Notes under the pieces: generated by a model
What the model was told of the DNA's origin: nothing
The model's database searches: none
What the model saw: the letters and a program-made list of their open reading frames with translations, nothing else
From: Acheta domesticus
Lineage: Eukaryota; Arthropoda; Insecta; Orthoptera; Gryllidae
DNA: 64,000 nt
Reading direction: 5' to 3'
Assembly: GCA_031308135.1 (NCBI GenBank)
Contig: JAHLJT010000631.1
Coordinates: 226,754,612-226,818,611 of the forward strand
Made by a program: the position numbers and the translations under genes
Shown: in pieces, positions 45,292 to 58,130 of the stretch
Position numbering within the stretch: position 1 is the stretch's first letter
Layout of the letters: each line of letters begins with the position of its first letter

Positions 45292-45796
45292 GACCCCTAC
45301 GCACCTCATCAGGCTCGTTATAGCAGCACCGCCTGGAATATTTTAAGTTATAATATTCAGATAACCATCATTATCTCCCACATTTTCCCATTCCATTCCC
45401 TTGAATTAAATCACTGGCAAAATTTAAATTGAAAATAAAACAGGCTTTTGTTCACTTTTTGTGCAGAATTAAGAACAATTAGCTTCCAGATGTGACAAGC
45501 CAAGCCATTGTCTATTTAAAAGATAGTTGCAGTATTAGCACAATAGGGAATGAGATTGTGAAATTTGCGACTTTCATCATAATTTGATCTAAAATTTATG
45601 TTCTGTTGATTCATTAAGTTCGTGAAAAGATAAAATCAAAATATATGACTGTACATATGCATTTCTTTTCAGGTCAAGCTTTTTAAAACAACATACAGAA
45701 AGTCATTTGTGACTATAATTGGCTCATTTAAAATTGCTAATTGTTATTAAAACAAGAAAAATATATTCATTCGACAATTTTAGCGTTAAACCATAA
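45292..45796. other. 5' flank of the takeout-like gene
   Basis: AT-rich sequence upstream of the promoter with no motif I can name confidently. A transposon copy begins 505 bp upstream of the TATA box. Confidence 0.45.
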
Positions 45797-47088
45797 CTAG
45801 TGGTGCCACAACTCTACATACTTTCCGGAATTATTTTTAACTGGTCCGTAACATTATACTACTGCATAAATCTGCAAAAGATTTTCAAAGATAATTTTTT
45901 TTCTCACCAAGGGATATTTATCTTGGGTTCTCAAGAGTTTATTCACCGTGAATCTTACCTCAACGCTATCGAGACGCAGTGCGTTTTGAACTCGAGCTTG
46001 CAATTTTGAAATGTTAACTTATTGCTATTTTTGCAATTTTTGAGAATATGGAAGGCTTGCTGAAAATGTAATTAGAACATATTTTTTACGTATGACGAGA
46101 AAATTAATGAAAAAATTTGGAGCTGTTTCTAATTTTTTTAAATTGCATCAATTTAAAACACAAATTACGCAAAATCTGCTATTTGTTTAATTATTCATAA
46201 CATTTCTTAAAGAACTGATTTTTACAACACACTTTGTGTATGGCAAATGTCTTTATCTTCAATTTTGTAGTTTTGAAATTTAACATTTTGCAATTTTTGA
46301 AATTACCGAGAATTGATCGTAAATGAGACAAGCTCCATTATCATCCCTTGATAATACGAGGAAAAAGTTCAAAGAAAAACGAAGCGGTCTTTGAGAAAAA
46401 ATTGTTTAAAGAACTTTCATATGCCTATATTTCTCGCCTAATTCCATGAAAATTATTCATATTTTCTAAAAATTAAACATGACCTTATTTCAAGGTTTGT
46501 CATTAAGAACAGATTGCATTAAGTAAAAAATCACTATATTTATTGTAGTTATAGAAAGACGCTTAATAAAACTTACACTTTTGCAAATTTTGAAAAATCA
46601 GGGATTTCAAAGAGCATGGGACCTGTACCATTCTCTTAAGCGTCATTAACAATATCCGAGAACAAAGTTCAATAAAAAAAATTAGATCCATTCAGGAAAG
46701 TTTGAAAGTTTTTTGAGACTTCTTATCAGTACCCCAATAAACAAAATATCCATTTGAAACTCCCAAAGCCTCGAGTTTGTTCAGACTGATCAAGGAATAT
46801 TAACGTTGAAGAAAATTCGCTTAACGATTTGGGCGCTAGCGTTGACAACAGATGAACGGACGGACGGATAGACGGACGTTTTGCTGTCAATCGCATTTTC
46901 GATATAAAGGACCCACGAAACAATGATCCTGGCTACACCGCTAGTTAGAGGAAGTCATTTTCTATATAAAACAATAGGTTTTATTAACTTGTTTGTTACC
47001 TGGGCAATAAGAGTTGTTCTGACGAAAATTCAGTTTCCTGTGCACCTTTACTGTACTTTCTCTTCTTACATTCGTAAGGGAGTAAAAG
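45797..47088 (-). mobile_element. Helentron-like element, diverged copy
   Basis: In reverse: 3' end CTAGTGGTGCCACAACTC at 45,797, body modules with TCTTTATCTTCAATTTTGTAG (near 46,250), GTCY tract GGACGGACGGATAGACGGACG at 46,856-46,876, and a degraded 5' end (GGGAGTAAAAG) near 47,088. It is more diverged than the intron 1 copies. Confidence 0.72.
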
Positions 47089-48501
47089 TAAATAGAAGCA
47101 AAATAAACTAAGGAGAAATAGGTATTATTCAGCAACTACGTTCTTCAAACAGAAAGTACAAAAATAGGAAAAAGAATGTATATCAAGAAATGAAATATTA
47201 AAAATATCATGAAAGGGGCAGTTCGAAAATATCCAGTCTGCAATGGCTAGCAATGTTCAAATCATGACCAGGAACTTCAAGACCCCCACTTCAACATTAG
47301 CGGGAATGTATCACTACTCTAGGCTTAAAAACACCTTCTGTCTGGATATACTCCGTATGATCTCTGAAATTAATTTTACTGAATAATCATATCCGAGGCT
47401 TCAAAATTACAATATTTACCACTAGCTGAATGTGTCATCGTACCTCTTAAACTATTTTAAAAGTATTTTGTTTTGAAAATTTATCTCATGCGTAGCTTTG
47501 TTCAAATAAGTTCTTACGGCCTCTGGTATTGGACATACCAATGAATCGTAGTAGCTTATGTTATATTCCCGTTCAAAAATTCCGTACACCCAATGGCCTT
47601 ACAGGTTTCGTCCATTCGGGATATTTACTGGTAATATTGTAATTTCGAAATTGTAAACGCCGTAAAAAATACTTGCAGGTGTGGATGTTGCAAACAGTTA
47701 GAATTTAGCCCAGCTATATTTTTAACGCATTTTTTGCTGTTTACAAAAATTCACATCGAAGATTACATGTAAGCTGTTCTTCAGCATTATTCTCCAATAA
47801 AATCATCCTCAAGTGATTACGAAAATCTGTCGGAAAATCTTCTACAACTACTCTTGGTTCATCCCGAATTTGCTTAACACTTCCACATTTTCGTACTTCC
47901 CCTATTTTTTTAATTATTTTTATTTTGAGACGCATGAACATCGCGGTTATTAGCGACTTCCTGTTATGGTTATAATACAGTTACAATATAATTATAACGC
48001 TATTACAGTTACAATACAACAGTAGAAAATTATAACAATTACATTTCCAATTATCTTACAATAGTAATAACAATTCTGGGACAACAATTACAGTTTATAT
48101 GAATAATTGGCTTTAAATGTCCATAAATATATTAATGGCTAAACAAAATTTAATTATTTTTTCTTAAGCTTCTTTGCAATGCAGTATTGATTGGTGGTTA
48201 AATCCATTTGATACTCTTTGTCATACCTGGAACATACTTTGAAACTGTGATCAAGGTTTAAAGGTGTATTGCGTAAATCAGATGAGGGTGGAGGTGATTT
48301 TTGGATCAAGTAGAAATGGCTTAATTTACAATGTGCAGTTCGAATCCTTGAAAGGACTACTTGCTCCCTGCGTCGGATTTTGTGTCGGTGCCTAGTGCAT
48401 AAAAACTGTTTATAAATTTATGTAGATAGTTGGCTTTATAATTTGTCTATTCATGGCTCCATTTATTTTTCATATATTCCTCACCAAATTTTAAAATGTC
48501 T
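47089..48501. other. No recognised feature
   Basis: AT-rich. A TGGCTTAATTTAC...CAGTTCGAATCCTTG pair (about 48,318-48,352) weakly resembles Pol III A and B boxes, but the spacing is too short. Confidence 0.4.
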
Positions 48502-49995
48502 TCAACTGTACATGATAAGTTATGTACAGTTCTGGAAACAAAAATTGATCGCGGCCGTCTGCGGCTAAGTTCAGCTTGTGCACATCTTGGGCAGCCCTTG
48601 TCATGACGAAACGTTGCAGGCGGAGCCTCACAAACCTAGGCAGCCAATCTCAACACAGAGGGGAGTGTCCTAACAGAATTACGCCGTACAAAATGGCGGG
48701 AGTTGCTAGTTCCGATGTGGAAATATTTTCTAATAAAAATACATGGAATGAAACACTTTTATGAACATGAAAGTAAATTTATTCAAATATATGTCTGAAC
48801 ACATACACTTAAACACTGTTAACACAATTCGTTTTGAAGAAATTACGTTGATGTGAGATAAAATAACACTAATTTTAGACCAATTACTTTCTTAAACACA
48901 TTTTAAGTTCAATATTGTTGTTCATACACAATCCATGAACTTTACCAAATGTCCAGTTTACTTCAGTTTTTTTATAAGAAAAAATAGTATTATTGCAAAT
49001 ACGCAATAATTATATGATTCTAAAATTTGCAAAAATTGCAAAATACTGTCTTTCTCAAATCGATAGAGGACTCCTGAGGAATTATTTCAATAAAAGACAA
49101 TAAAATTCAAAGACCAAGTGTATATTTATTATTAAAGCAACAATTAAAGTAGATATTAAGCAATCAATTTGATTCTCTTGTAAAAATTGTGATTTTGCGA
49201 TATGCGACTCAGGAACAATTTGAGCACCCCCCAGAAGGTATAACGCACATTTCGAAATTGTTTATAACATTTTAATAAAAAATGTTGCAAAATTGTTAAT
49301 TCGCAGTTTTCGGTTCTGGGTCATCAGGGAACTCTTCCCTCTTTAGAATTGCAATTGTTGGAAATGGTTTATAAATTTACAAATTTTGCAATACTTCTTT
49401 ATTCTCTCATTTTAATTGCCTTTCAACAAATTGCGCAATTCCGCAATTCAATCGTCGCTATCGCCTTTCGTTTTGGAGATATGCAATTGTTTGTATGAAA
49501 TTAACATCTGATGCCAACCGTCATTTGTTTTACAGACAATCCAGTCGCTCTCCCCCCCGCCCCAGTCGAGTGTATGGTTCAGATCGTTTTGCAGGGTCTC
49601 GCTTTCCGCCGATTATATTATATTAACGATTTCTGACTTACGGCAAAACGGTATAAATTGTTGCTAAGGAACTATTGCTGTTTTTTAACTTTGAAAATTT
49701 CCTTTATATTCTTACTACATCGTTGAAACTTGAGTTTCATTATTTTCATTCGTCTGCATTACAAATAAATTTTGTTTCAAATTTCAAAACGCAGAAGCTA
49801 ACTGTTGTCCTGCAAATGTGTAGGTTTCTTTATTATGTGCTTGGGTATCTTCTACTTACTGGTGCAAAGTGTCTGCCAATAGTTTACCGCCTAGCGAGAA
49901 ACTGATTATAAACAAATCATTTTATTATTAATAGAATTATGATATAAACAAATTAACTTTTAAAATTACATTTCGTCGGAACGGTGGCACGCTAG
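48502..49995 (+). mobile_element. 3' end of an RNase-H-bearing LINE, direct copy
   Basis: From 48,528 on, this is an inverted counterpart of 61,425 down to about 59,975. The homology starts in the last codons of the ORF (FWKQKLIA-VCG then stop, near 48,529-48,570) and continues through a long non-coding 3' region. Identity with the other copy is very high over the first ~1 kb, drops near 49,650, and is only moderate from about 49,690 to 49,995. A 10-bp inverted repeat (AACTGTACAT / ATGTACAGTT, 48,502-48,530) marks the left junction. A C-rich run lies at 49,550-49,565. Confidence 0.7.
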
Positions 49996-52900
49996 ATAAT
50001 TTTAATATTTATTCCACGAGGGGAATGTTGTGCAGCAGATGTATTATTCGTAATATTTTCAGTTTTAGTGGAATTGGATCACATTTTATTTTTTAATGGA
50101 ACTGCGTAGGTTTTACTTGAAATGAATAGATCGTGGAAAGAGAGATAGAATGATGCCTCATTTGGTAATAATCAGTGTAAAAATATATTTTTGACACGCG
50201 ACTTGAGCCATCCTCAACTCTAAGGCTAGCAACGCTTATCATTGGCTATTCTAGCAATTCAAGTAGCATATCCTCCGAAGTTTTCCCCCTTTCTCTTCGC
50301 CTTAAAAGGCATAAAAGGAAAGGCCGGGTCTGAAGAATGTGGCACTAATCCAGTAATATCGGAGAACGCTTCGCAACGACCTCTTGGATAATTGTGACAA
50401 ATAATTTAAATTCAATATAGAAACAAACAATAGAGTTGCACTACTGCAAATTGTAATTATACACACATGTAAATATATATGTGTAATTAGAGAAATTGCT
50501 AATGAATGGTATGGAAAATTAAGAACGAGTTCAGTTAATTTTAATGAGGGAGCAATTTTACAGGGAAAATGTTTTATTAATGTATTTATTCCAAATTTAT
50601 ACACTCTCTTGCATTCATTAACATTCAGTGTCTGTTCGTTCCTCAGACTTCAGTGTTTGGAAATGACCTTCAGAGGGGTCGCAGGGTTGAGCTCGCTTGC
50701 TATTTAATCAGACTTGGAAACCTTGAGTTCTTACAGAAGTTCCCGAAACTCATAAATAAGGTCATCTCAGACATCCAGTAGTCGCGCCCTGCGCGCTGGA
50801 TTGTGAGCCCGCACGTCGATTAAAAAAAAATAGTTCACCTGTCCAACATTTTTTAAGTGTCGGAGAGGCTCTGATTCTTAGGGCAAATAGTATAGAGGAC
50901 GTAATATTTTGCTGAACCTAAATACGTGAGTTCGTACCCCAGCGTTGACAAAACTTTGGGGAATTGGAAACACTTCTGCGGGCGTTGTGTGGTATTTTAA
51001 TATTGTTATTAGTAGGTCCCGGATAATTATGTAATAACATATTTTCCTAAGGTAACTCTATAAAGTCGAATCAACGATATATTCACGTTTCACATCGGTT
51101 AGTAGCTAAACACGTTGAATTTTTAGATTTACATATTCTACCCGAAACTACATATTACATATTTTACACAAATAAACATATTTTTACATATTACTGAATT
51201 TTTCCGTTATCCTACATTTAAAAAATTTAATTCTTATTTTTTCCTCTATGGTTTTGATAAGGAATCATCCAAACAAACAATTTACCAATTGTCAAATATT
51301 TTTTCTGTGCTCTCCTCTCTAAAATGCCGCTATTATTACCGCTGAAATGAGAGTATCCATAAATGCCAAGGGTATTGCAAGTAAAAGGACAAGGTGACGA
51401 TGCAATCTTAGCTTCTGTTCTGTTAGTTTTCAGCGCGAGTATTGCAGAAAGGAAGTTTGATTTGTGAAAATGATTTGTTTAGCAAGCGATATCGCGCAAC
51501 CACTTCGCGTCTTTTAGAAGTCTCCTTTGACCTTGATAATCTTCACCAAAAATTACACGCACCAGCTCAAGAAGGGCCGTTGACATTTTTCTTTCCCTGA
51601 TTTTTACATGCGACACTCTACCGTTGTTCGTAAATTATCTCTTTGGACCGAAAATCTAAAGTAAAATCTCGCTGTGGAACTGATGTGCAAGGAAATCATA
51701 TTGGCAAGGTTGTGATGGGTTGAATGAACGTTTAAAAATGTAAGTCTTATTTTGTTAACTTGTGAAGTGTGTGTTACCCAAATGCAACCATCAATTACAA
51801 AACTATTTAACGATACAACGTTCTTTGGCCTAATGAAGTTAAACACAAAGCCTTTTTCTGATACGAATGCAGCGCCGTAAATGTGCAAGGCAGAAGAAAC
51901 CCTACAATTATTGTTCCAAAATTACTACTTCTAACCTATCTTGTGCATGCGTTGTGTTTGCCGAACTGATTAGATCTCAGTTTTATAAAGTTGACGCATT
52001 GATTTCGAATAAAAAAGTAATTAACAATATGGGGCACCTGGATCGACCCTATGAGCTACAATGTTCAAAATTTTGAATTTGTAATAGAAGTTATACATCA
52101 ATTTGATTCTGAAGCTACAGCATCTATAGACTTACCTCATAAACAATTGTTTGATATTCAAAAGCTGAATAACTATATTGCCCCATATTTCAGTAAGCAC
52201 TACAATTAAAGTTTTGGAAACATCTTCCCTGAAACTTTCTGGTAACTTTGAAATTACCTAATCAGCAGTAGCTTCTTTAAAAACTGTTTATGTATCATTC
52301 GAAAGTCAATAGAGGGATCTAATAAAGAAATTGAGATCTTCAGTTCTGGAGAAGAACCGAGGATTCGGTGAAAGAGTAAGCGAGAAATTTATTTATAAAA
52401 GCTTATTTTTTTCAAAGGAGAATCGATCTTTTAAGTGACTATCAGAACTGATGATAAATTAATTTTTAACTGGTAATCCCTGGGTACCGCATCTGTTTAA
52501 TTATGTGCGATCGTTTTTCCAAGCTTTGATTTTATTGGCATCAACTTTCAGAAGTGACACGCATTCATACAAACGTAACATTTTCCATTGTGGGTTAAAA
52601 CACTGTTCGCAAGTAGAAATGAAAGATAATTGATTAGCTTCCATGTCATTCACTTTGTCACGCTCTGTAAGACGTTGCCTCTACGAAGCGTTCTTCGGCC
52701 GATTCCGCCAATCATCGAATCACCTCTTTGCTTATATCTGGTGGACGTTATTATCTTTAGAGTTTGTGTTTATAAAAACGGGTTTATGCGAGTACTTTTA
52801 TTTTATTACACCTGATCTGAAGGAAAAAAATGCATAGGAATTTTATATATTTTCATACAGACTTCAACTCGGTAAAAACGAAAAAAATACCAAAAATATT

Positions 52901-53064
52901 TTATCTCGCAGTTTTTTGTTACTCTTACTTTTTTTCTTCGTATTTTTCGCGTAAAATTCCTAATTAAAACATAGCATTCTGCTTTTTGTTTTAAAATGGC
53001 CTTGAAACTAAGGCTTCTCGCATTAATGGTATCAATTAAAACTGATCTTGGCAATAAATGAAAA
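49996..53064. other. No recognised gene
   Basis: A 3-kb AT-rich stretch. Open frames up to about 100 codons lack domains. A TACATATT-rich patch at 51,130-51,200 resembles those at 36,530-36,680 and 40,215-40,300 and may be an old repeat. Confidence 0.4.
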
Positions 53065-54344
53065 CTGGTGGTGCTACAGAATGCCACAAAGTTTCCCGTG
53101 TTAGTATTCTAGTTTATTGGTTTCGGCTAGCTGTACGGACTGGCCAAATACTCTAGCCAGCTGCCGTCTATCGCCGCCTAAAGTACATTTTTTTATATTT
53201 TCTTAATATTTTGGTTTCGTAATTATAGAATGGAAATACTATTTTACGAATATTAAAGAACAGCAAAATTTCGTCATCATTGGCAAGTTTCTTTAGAAAT
53301 TTTGGAGCCGTTTTTAAGGAAATGGCGTGTAAGCGATACTCTAATTTCAAAATTTAAAGCTCTTTTTCACAGAAACGTTTTGAGTTTTCGAAAAACCTTT
53401 ATTTAAAGTTATAAGTAGCCCTTTACCTTACAATTACAATAGTGTTTACAAATTGCGGGAAATGTAACGTGGAAACAAGATTTTCTCTAAAACGGCTCAA
53501 ATGTTTACTTTAAACATTTGGTAAGGATAGTGCCTAATATACTCTTTAACATAATATAAACGCCATATTGCTCTATTCTTTTTTTTCAAAAATTACAAAA
53601 ATGAAATTTTTTGACCTGAATCTCTCGCGTCGTTAATATTTATATTAGTGGCGATTTGTTCATATGATTATATTTATGAATAGATGTGCTTTGAATAATG
53701 TGAAATAAAGTTTCTCAAAAACTCAACCGTTTTCTGTGAAACCAAGCTCCTAATTCCGCATTTTCAGAAACGCTCAAACGCCATTTTCTCATAAATGGAT
53801 CCATATTTTATCTTCAAACTTTTCGAACGGATAGTGCTCTTTGCACTCTTTAATATGACGACAAGTTGAATTTGGGGTATTTTTCGATTTTTTAAAAAAT
53901 AGACAAATGTATTTTTGGAAACATCTCTTACACCGTCAATAGGCATATTTCCAGCAATTTGTAAACACTATTGTAATTGTAAGTTGATGTACTTCAAATG
54001 ACATCTGATGATGTTTTTCGAAAATTCAAAAATTGTCTCTCAAAAACAGCTTCAAATTTCGCATTTACAGTAGCGCTTAAACGCCATTCTCTTAAAAACA
54101 GCTACAAATTTTTCAAAGAAAACTGCCAGTTAGGACGAGATTTTAATGGTTCTTTAATATTCTTCAAATAATATTTCCGTTCTACTATTCAGAAATTGAA
54201 AAATGAAACTTTAAAAAACGTGTACGTTGGCGACAATACATAGCAGCTGGTAAGAGTATGTGGGAAGTCCGAATAGCTAGCCTAGACCATATGAAATAGA
54301 AAACTAATACGGGAAAGTCTGTCCCATTCTGTATCACCACTAGT
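53065..54344. mobile_element. Foldback pair of Helentron-like fragments with outward 3' ends
   Basis: The left arm (53,065 to about 53,475) starts CTGGTGGTGCTACAGAATG in reverse orientation. The right arm (about 53,480-54,344) runs forward and ends AATACGGGAAAGTCTG...TATCACCACTAG before TTTT. Each arm holds body modules, while both 5' palindromes and GTCY tracts are absent. The result is one unit with a family 3' terminus at each outer edge. Confidence 0.78.
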
Positions 54345-54579
54345 TTTTTTAAATCTACGTTCTTTAGATCGAACTATGAAGATTACTTTTATTTTATTGG
54401 AGAGCGTATAAAATACTTTGACGTTTATCGGGAGCAAAATAGTAGTAGTACAGAGGTAAAAGGCTTCCGTGTTTCCTGCCTACAAAACTGAATTTACATT
54501 AATTTTTGCAAACGTACTGTTGATTTCAAGTTTTTTTTAATGTGAAATGTGTTTTTATAATAAGAGTGTGAGAGGAGCA

Positions 54580-54662
54580 AATGAATGGCTCAGTGTCGAA
54601 GTGTTTCTCTAGAACTCAGAGGGCAGCGGGTTCGAGTCCTGGTCTTCGTAACTTTTTTTTTT
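54580..54662 (+). repeat. tRNA-like Pol III unit with T-run terminator
   Basis: A-box-like TGGCTCAGTGTCG (54,586-54,598) and a full B-box GGGTTCGAGTCCT (54,628-54,640) are followed by a T-run at 54,653-54,662. The acceptor stem does not pair well, so this is a tRNA pseudogene or SINE head rather than a working tRNA gene. Confidence 0.5.
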
Positions 54663-55291
54663 ATTCTACATTACAAAAAAATTCACTAAATTGCAAAATT
54701 ATACATTTGTCTTGTCAAAGTTATGTATAATCTAAGCAAAATTCGCGATTGCGAAAAAGGAATGCGAACCAGCAATTCTAAAATAATGGCAATACGCAGT
54801 CTCGACATGCGGCATTGAGATCAAAATAATATGATCTTAAATTGCATCCTTCGCAGTACTTCCGTGTTTTCGACTCCGTGTCAAAATGAGATAAGGAGCT
54901 TTGCGACGTTGCCACTTGACAAGAAAGAAAAATCAATATTTTCACTCGCCGCTTAGCAAATTGAACTACTCCGTTTTCATTATTCGACATGGCTCACCAT
55001 AGCCAAGCCTCACGAGAGCGAGTTATCGCATTAGTAAACAAGGAATTGTGGATTCGTTAATAATGTATTCCTTGTATTTCTTAGAATAAGAGATTTATGA
55101 ATAAACAATTAATATAAAAAATTCTAATAGATAATTTGGAGAATAAAAAATTATTTCATAGAAATATAAAAAGCCCTTTTCAGGGTTACCTTGTTTTAAA
55201 ATCAAAATAATATATTTACGCTATAGAAACAGTTTTGTAATACAGTTAATTTGACAAAAACAAATCACGGATAAGCAAAATAACTATGGAC

Positions 55292-55360
55292 AAGAACCGG
55301 GTTCGATCCTGCGGTCGAGGATTCTGGAAGAAAGGATTCTACCACTGAGCTAAACGATTA
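55292..55360 (-). repeat. tRNA-like sequence (tRNA pseudogene or SINE head)
   Basis: The minus strand has TTTAGCTCAGTGGTAGAA, a very good D-arm/A-box (55,354-55,337), and GGATCGAACCC as a one-mismatch B-box (about 55,309-55,299). Spacing is near that of a tRNA. Acceptor-stem pairing is poor and the anticodon arm is ambiguous, so no amino-acid identity is assigned. Confidence 0.5.
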
Positions 55361-55370
55361 CATCTTTCAA

Positions 55371-56820
55371 TTTCTTACATAAGCTTACGTATTGCTGGCC
55401 AAGTGTCGACAACGTTTGAAATGTCTCTATATTTAGACAATTACAAATTTATCAAATGGAATTAAAACTGGAATTACTGAAACGCATCCCACTAACTAGT
55501 CCCACTTTAAGGGAGACCCACTAACTATTGACCATCCCCGTAATTCTAAACGGTTCCCGATATCGAAATACAGTTTTCGCTCAACAACGCACAGTCACGA
55601 GGCAAGAGAAAAGAGAAACGGTGTAGAGATTGTTTGAAATATTTTTAGTTTTGGAGAAATTAAAGAATCTTTAGTTTTTCTAAAGGAAACCATACATTTT
55701 TTCTCGCTAGCAACAGATAGATCATAAAAGAGGAATGCAATGATGTAACATATTCTAATATTTTATAGTATTTTGTGTATAAAATTATACATTCTAACAT
55801 GAGATTTTAAACGAAACGTGCAGTTTTTCCGGTAGCAGCCGTTGCAATTATCGGGAAGGTGTTATTCGCAACCTCTCCCCGCAGAAGTGTAGGCGCTGCG
55901 AAGGTAAACTTCCTCAAAGGCGGCAGATGCGAGGGTTGCTGCAGGAACTCTCGAGCATTTAATTTAAAATCACATGTCAGAAAGTATATTTTTATACTCA
56001 AAATACTATCAAAATATTAATATATGTTACATCATTGCATTCGTCTATTTATGATCTCCCTATTGCTAGTGAGAAAAATACGTGGTTCCATTTAAAAACT
56101 CAAAGATGATTAAATTTCTCAAAAACAAAAACTATTTTGAAAACTATCTCTCCGGCAAATTGCTTGCCCCATGATTCCCCATTGTTGACCGAAAACTGCA
56201 TATATCGGAAACCGTTTAGATTTAGAAGTAACGGGGGTGGCCCTCAATCGGTGCGACTCCCTGTATATTGCTTGCATATACACACATAAACTGTTGAACC
56301 AATTATACAAAGAATAATGCAGTTTTATACATCTCCTGACCAAAAATATCGGTATGTTTTGGTTTTAAATTCCGAATATTTTGTTGTCTCACAACGACAG
56401 AACTTCTTCTGATGAGTGGGTAACTTTTCAACTTGGAAATGAGTTCCTTTCGCTAGAATTTTTTCTTGATGCGTGATTCTCTTCCCGAGGTAACTTCTTG
56501 TGTGCATTTCTGTTGATGGTGATCTTTTTATATTACGAGCGCATTTTCATGGTCCGTTTTTGACGGACAAAAATAAAAATAATTTAATTTTTGTAAAAGT
56601 AAGAATAATAACGCAATACATTAAAATTCTTTTTCCTTGCAATTTACCTATGCATCGCGTACGCGGACGATGTTTGGGTCACCTTCTGAAGATGTGTAAT
56701 TATGGAGATCAACTTTTTACGGCTGTATCCCTTGATAAGACAAAGTTTTTTTCGCCTTGAATTATGAATAATGAGGTAATAGGTTGATAAGGAATGAAGA
56801 GACAATCACAAGTACGACCA
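55371..56820. other. No recognised feature
   Basis: AT-rich. Open frames at 55,807-56,001 (-) and 56,500-56,760 (+) show no domain. Confidence 0.4.
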
Positions 56821-56875
56821 TGCTTACGCAGGACTCGAACCTGCAGCGTCTTTAGCGCAGCCACGGGGCCGGCGT
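56821..56875 (-). repeat. tRNA-like fragment with T arm only
   Basis: The minus strand GCAGGTTCGAGTCCTGC (about 56,828-56,844) is a perfect self-pairing T arm with a consensus B-box. The upstream GTGGCTGCGCTAAAGA is a poor A-box lying too close, so the anticodon arm is deleted. It is probably a SINE head remnant. Confidence 0.4.
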
Positions 56876-56877
56876 GG

Positions 56878-56935
56878 TTGTTGTTATTGTTATTATTTTC
56901 ATTATTATTATATTTATTATTATTATTATTATGAC
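56878..56935. repeat. (ATT)n/(GTT)n microsatellite
   Basis: An interrupted ATT/GTT trinucleotide tract just beside the tRNA-like fragment. Confidence 0.85.
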
Positions 56936-57009
56936 TTTAATTTGGTGTTCATATATCTAAGAAGTTGGCTTTACATTGTTGCAGAAATTTTGTTTCCACT
57001 ACGATACAT

Positions 57010-57540
57010 GACCCTAATGATAGAACTCACTAGGGAGAACAAATTTTATTTGAAGCAAAAATCTTCAGTTTTGTAGTTGTGGGAAGACGCCGAGAAAAAT
57101 TCACACTTTTGCAATTTTCGAAAATTCAGAGTTAAGCGTAAAAATCGGACCTATGCCATTTTCATAAGTGTGTTTTACTCTATTCTTAAAATAAATTTAA
57201 AGAAAAATTCGTCTGGGAAAAATGTCCGGGGGACTTTATGCAAAGTACCCCAAGTTTGAACAAAGATTTTCAAAATCGCGGCGCCTCGAGTGGAAGATCG
57301 ACTGAAGAATATCCATTTCGGAGGAAATCGTACTTATAGTTTAGATGCTAGTGTTGTTCACAGACGGTCAGACGGACGGACGGACGGACAGACGATTTGA
57401 AAGAAACAACACTTTTTCGGCATCAGTGGACCCCAAAACGTGTATTTTCTTTAAAATCTAGAAATCCATTTTCGGCAGCATTACATAACTATCCCTATAC
57501 TACATATATTACTCCGTATTTACGTATGTATACGTGTTAG
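57010..57540 (-). mobile_element. Helentron-like element, 5' third only
   Basis: In reverse: the body start (AACAAATTTTATTTGAAGC), the GTCY tract CAGACGGACGGACGGACGG within 57,360-57,395, CACTTTTTCGGCATCA, and a degraded palindromic 5' end (CATTACATAACTATCCCTAT...GTATGTATACG) to about 57,537. The 3' portion is missing. Confidence 0.72.
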
Positions 57541-57764
57541 CACATTTTGCTCGGCGCGGACAAGTTCCTGCGACTTCCGCCCAACTGGGCACTCTTTGGG
57601 GTGCTTCCCGCTAAATTATGGGAGTTCCATGCTAGACCAGGGTGTCATGGGGGCGCCAATTCCAAAATTCGCGCGTCCCACTTAAAAAAAAAATCAATCG
57701 ATCATCAATCAATCTATCCATCAATCAATGAAATGGAATGAAGACTTTAATTAAATCATTGTTT

Positions 57765-58130
57765 CCCCGCGCCTTGATGCATGTGACAGTTCTTCCGCCG
57801 CCCTGCCAGGTTGCAATCAGCTACCCTCGCCGCCGACACCGGTGACGTCACTACATCACCACCGTCATCGCCGCCACCAACACCATCGCGCCGTCGCGCC
57901 AGTATCTCTCCCCCCGCCTACGTCCGCCCCCCGCCGCCAGCTAGCCGGCTGCCGCCCCTCTGCGCCCTGCCCGGGGTCGGAACCCGGGGCAGCGCCAGAA
58001 CACGCGTGGACAGCGGGCGACACAGCTGGTGGAGTGTGGGCCAAGCGGAAGGAGCTATGGTGGACCGGGAGCATGAAGCATCCACGGCGGTGAAGGGCAT
58101 CTTTCACGCTTTCTGCATTTGAGACCCTCT
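57765..58130. promoter_or_regulatory. CpG island with a consensus CRE; candidate exon
   Basis: The most GC- and CpG-dense block of the window. It contains the palindromic cAMP-response element TGACGTCA at 57,842-57,849 and SP1-like GC boxes. A good acceptor (TTCTTCCGCCGCCCTGCCAG) ends near 57,810, and the + strand is open from there to 58,122 in a Pro/Arg-rich frame (SSPPPTPSRRRASISP). All frames are long in such GC-rich sequence, so coding is unproven. It could be a promoter, a first exon or a 3'-terminal exon of a neighbouring gene. Confidence 0.4.

Noticed and set aside
57842..58107. Several overlapping open frames on both strands in the CpG island
   Set aside because: Low-complexity Pro/Arg/His translations in all frames reflect composition. 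At most one could be real; kept only as a candidate exon.
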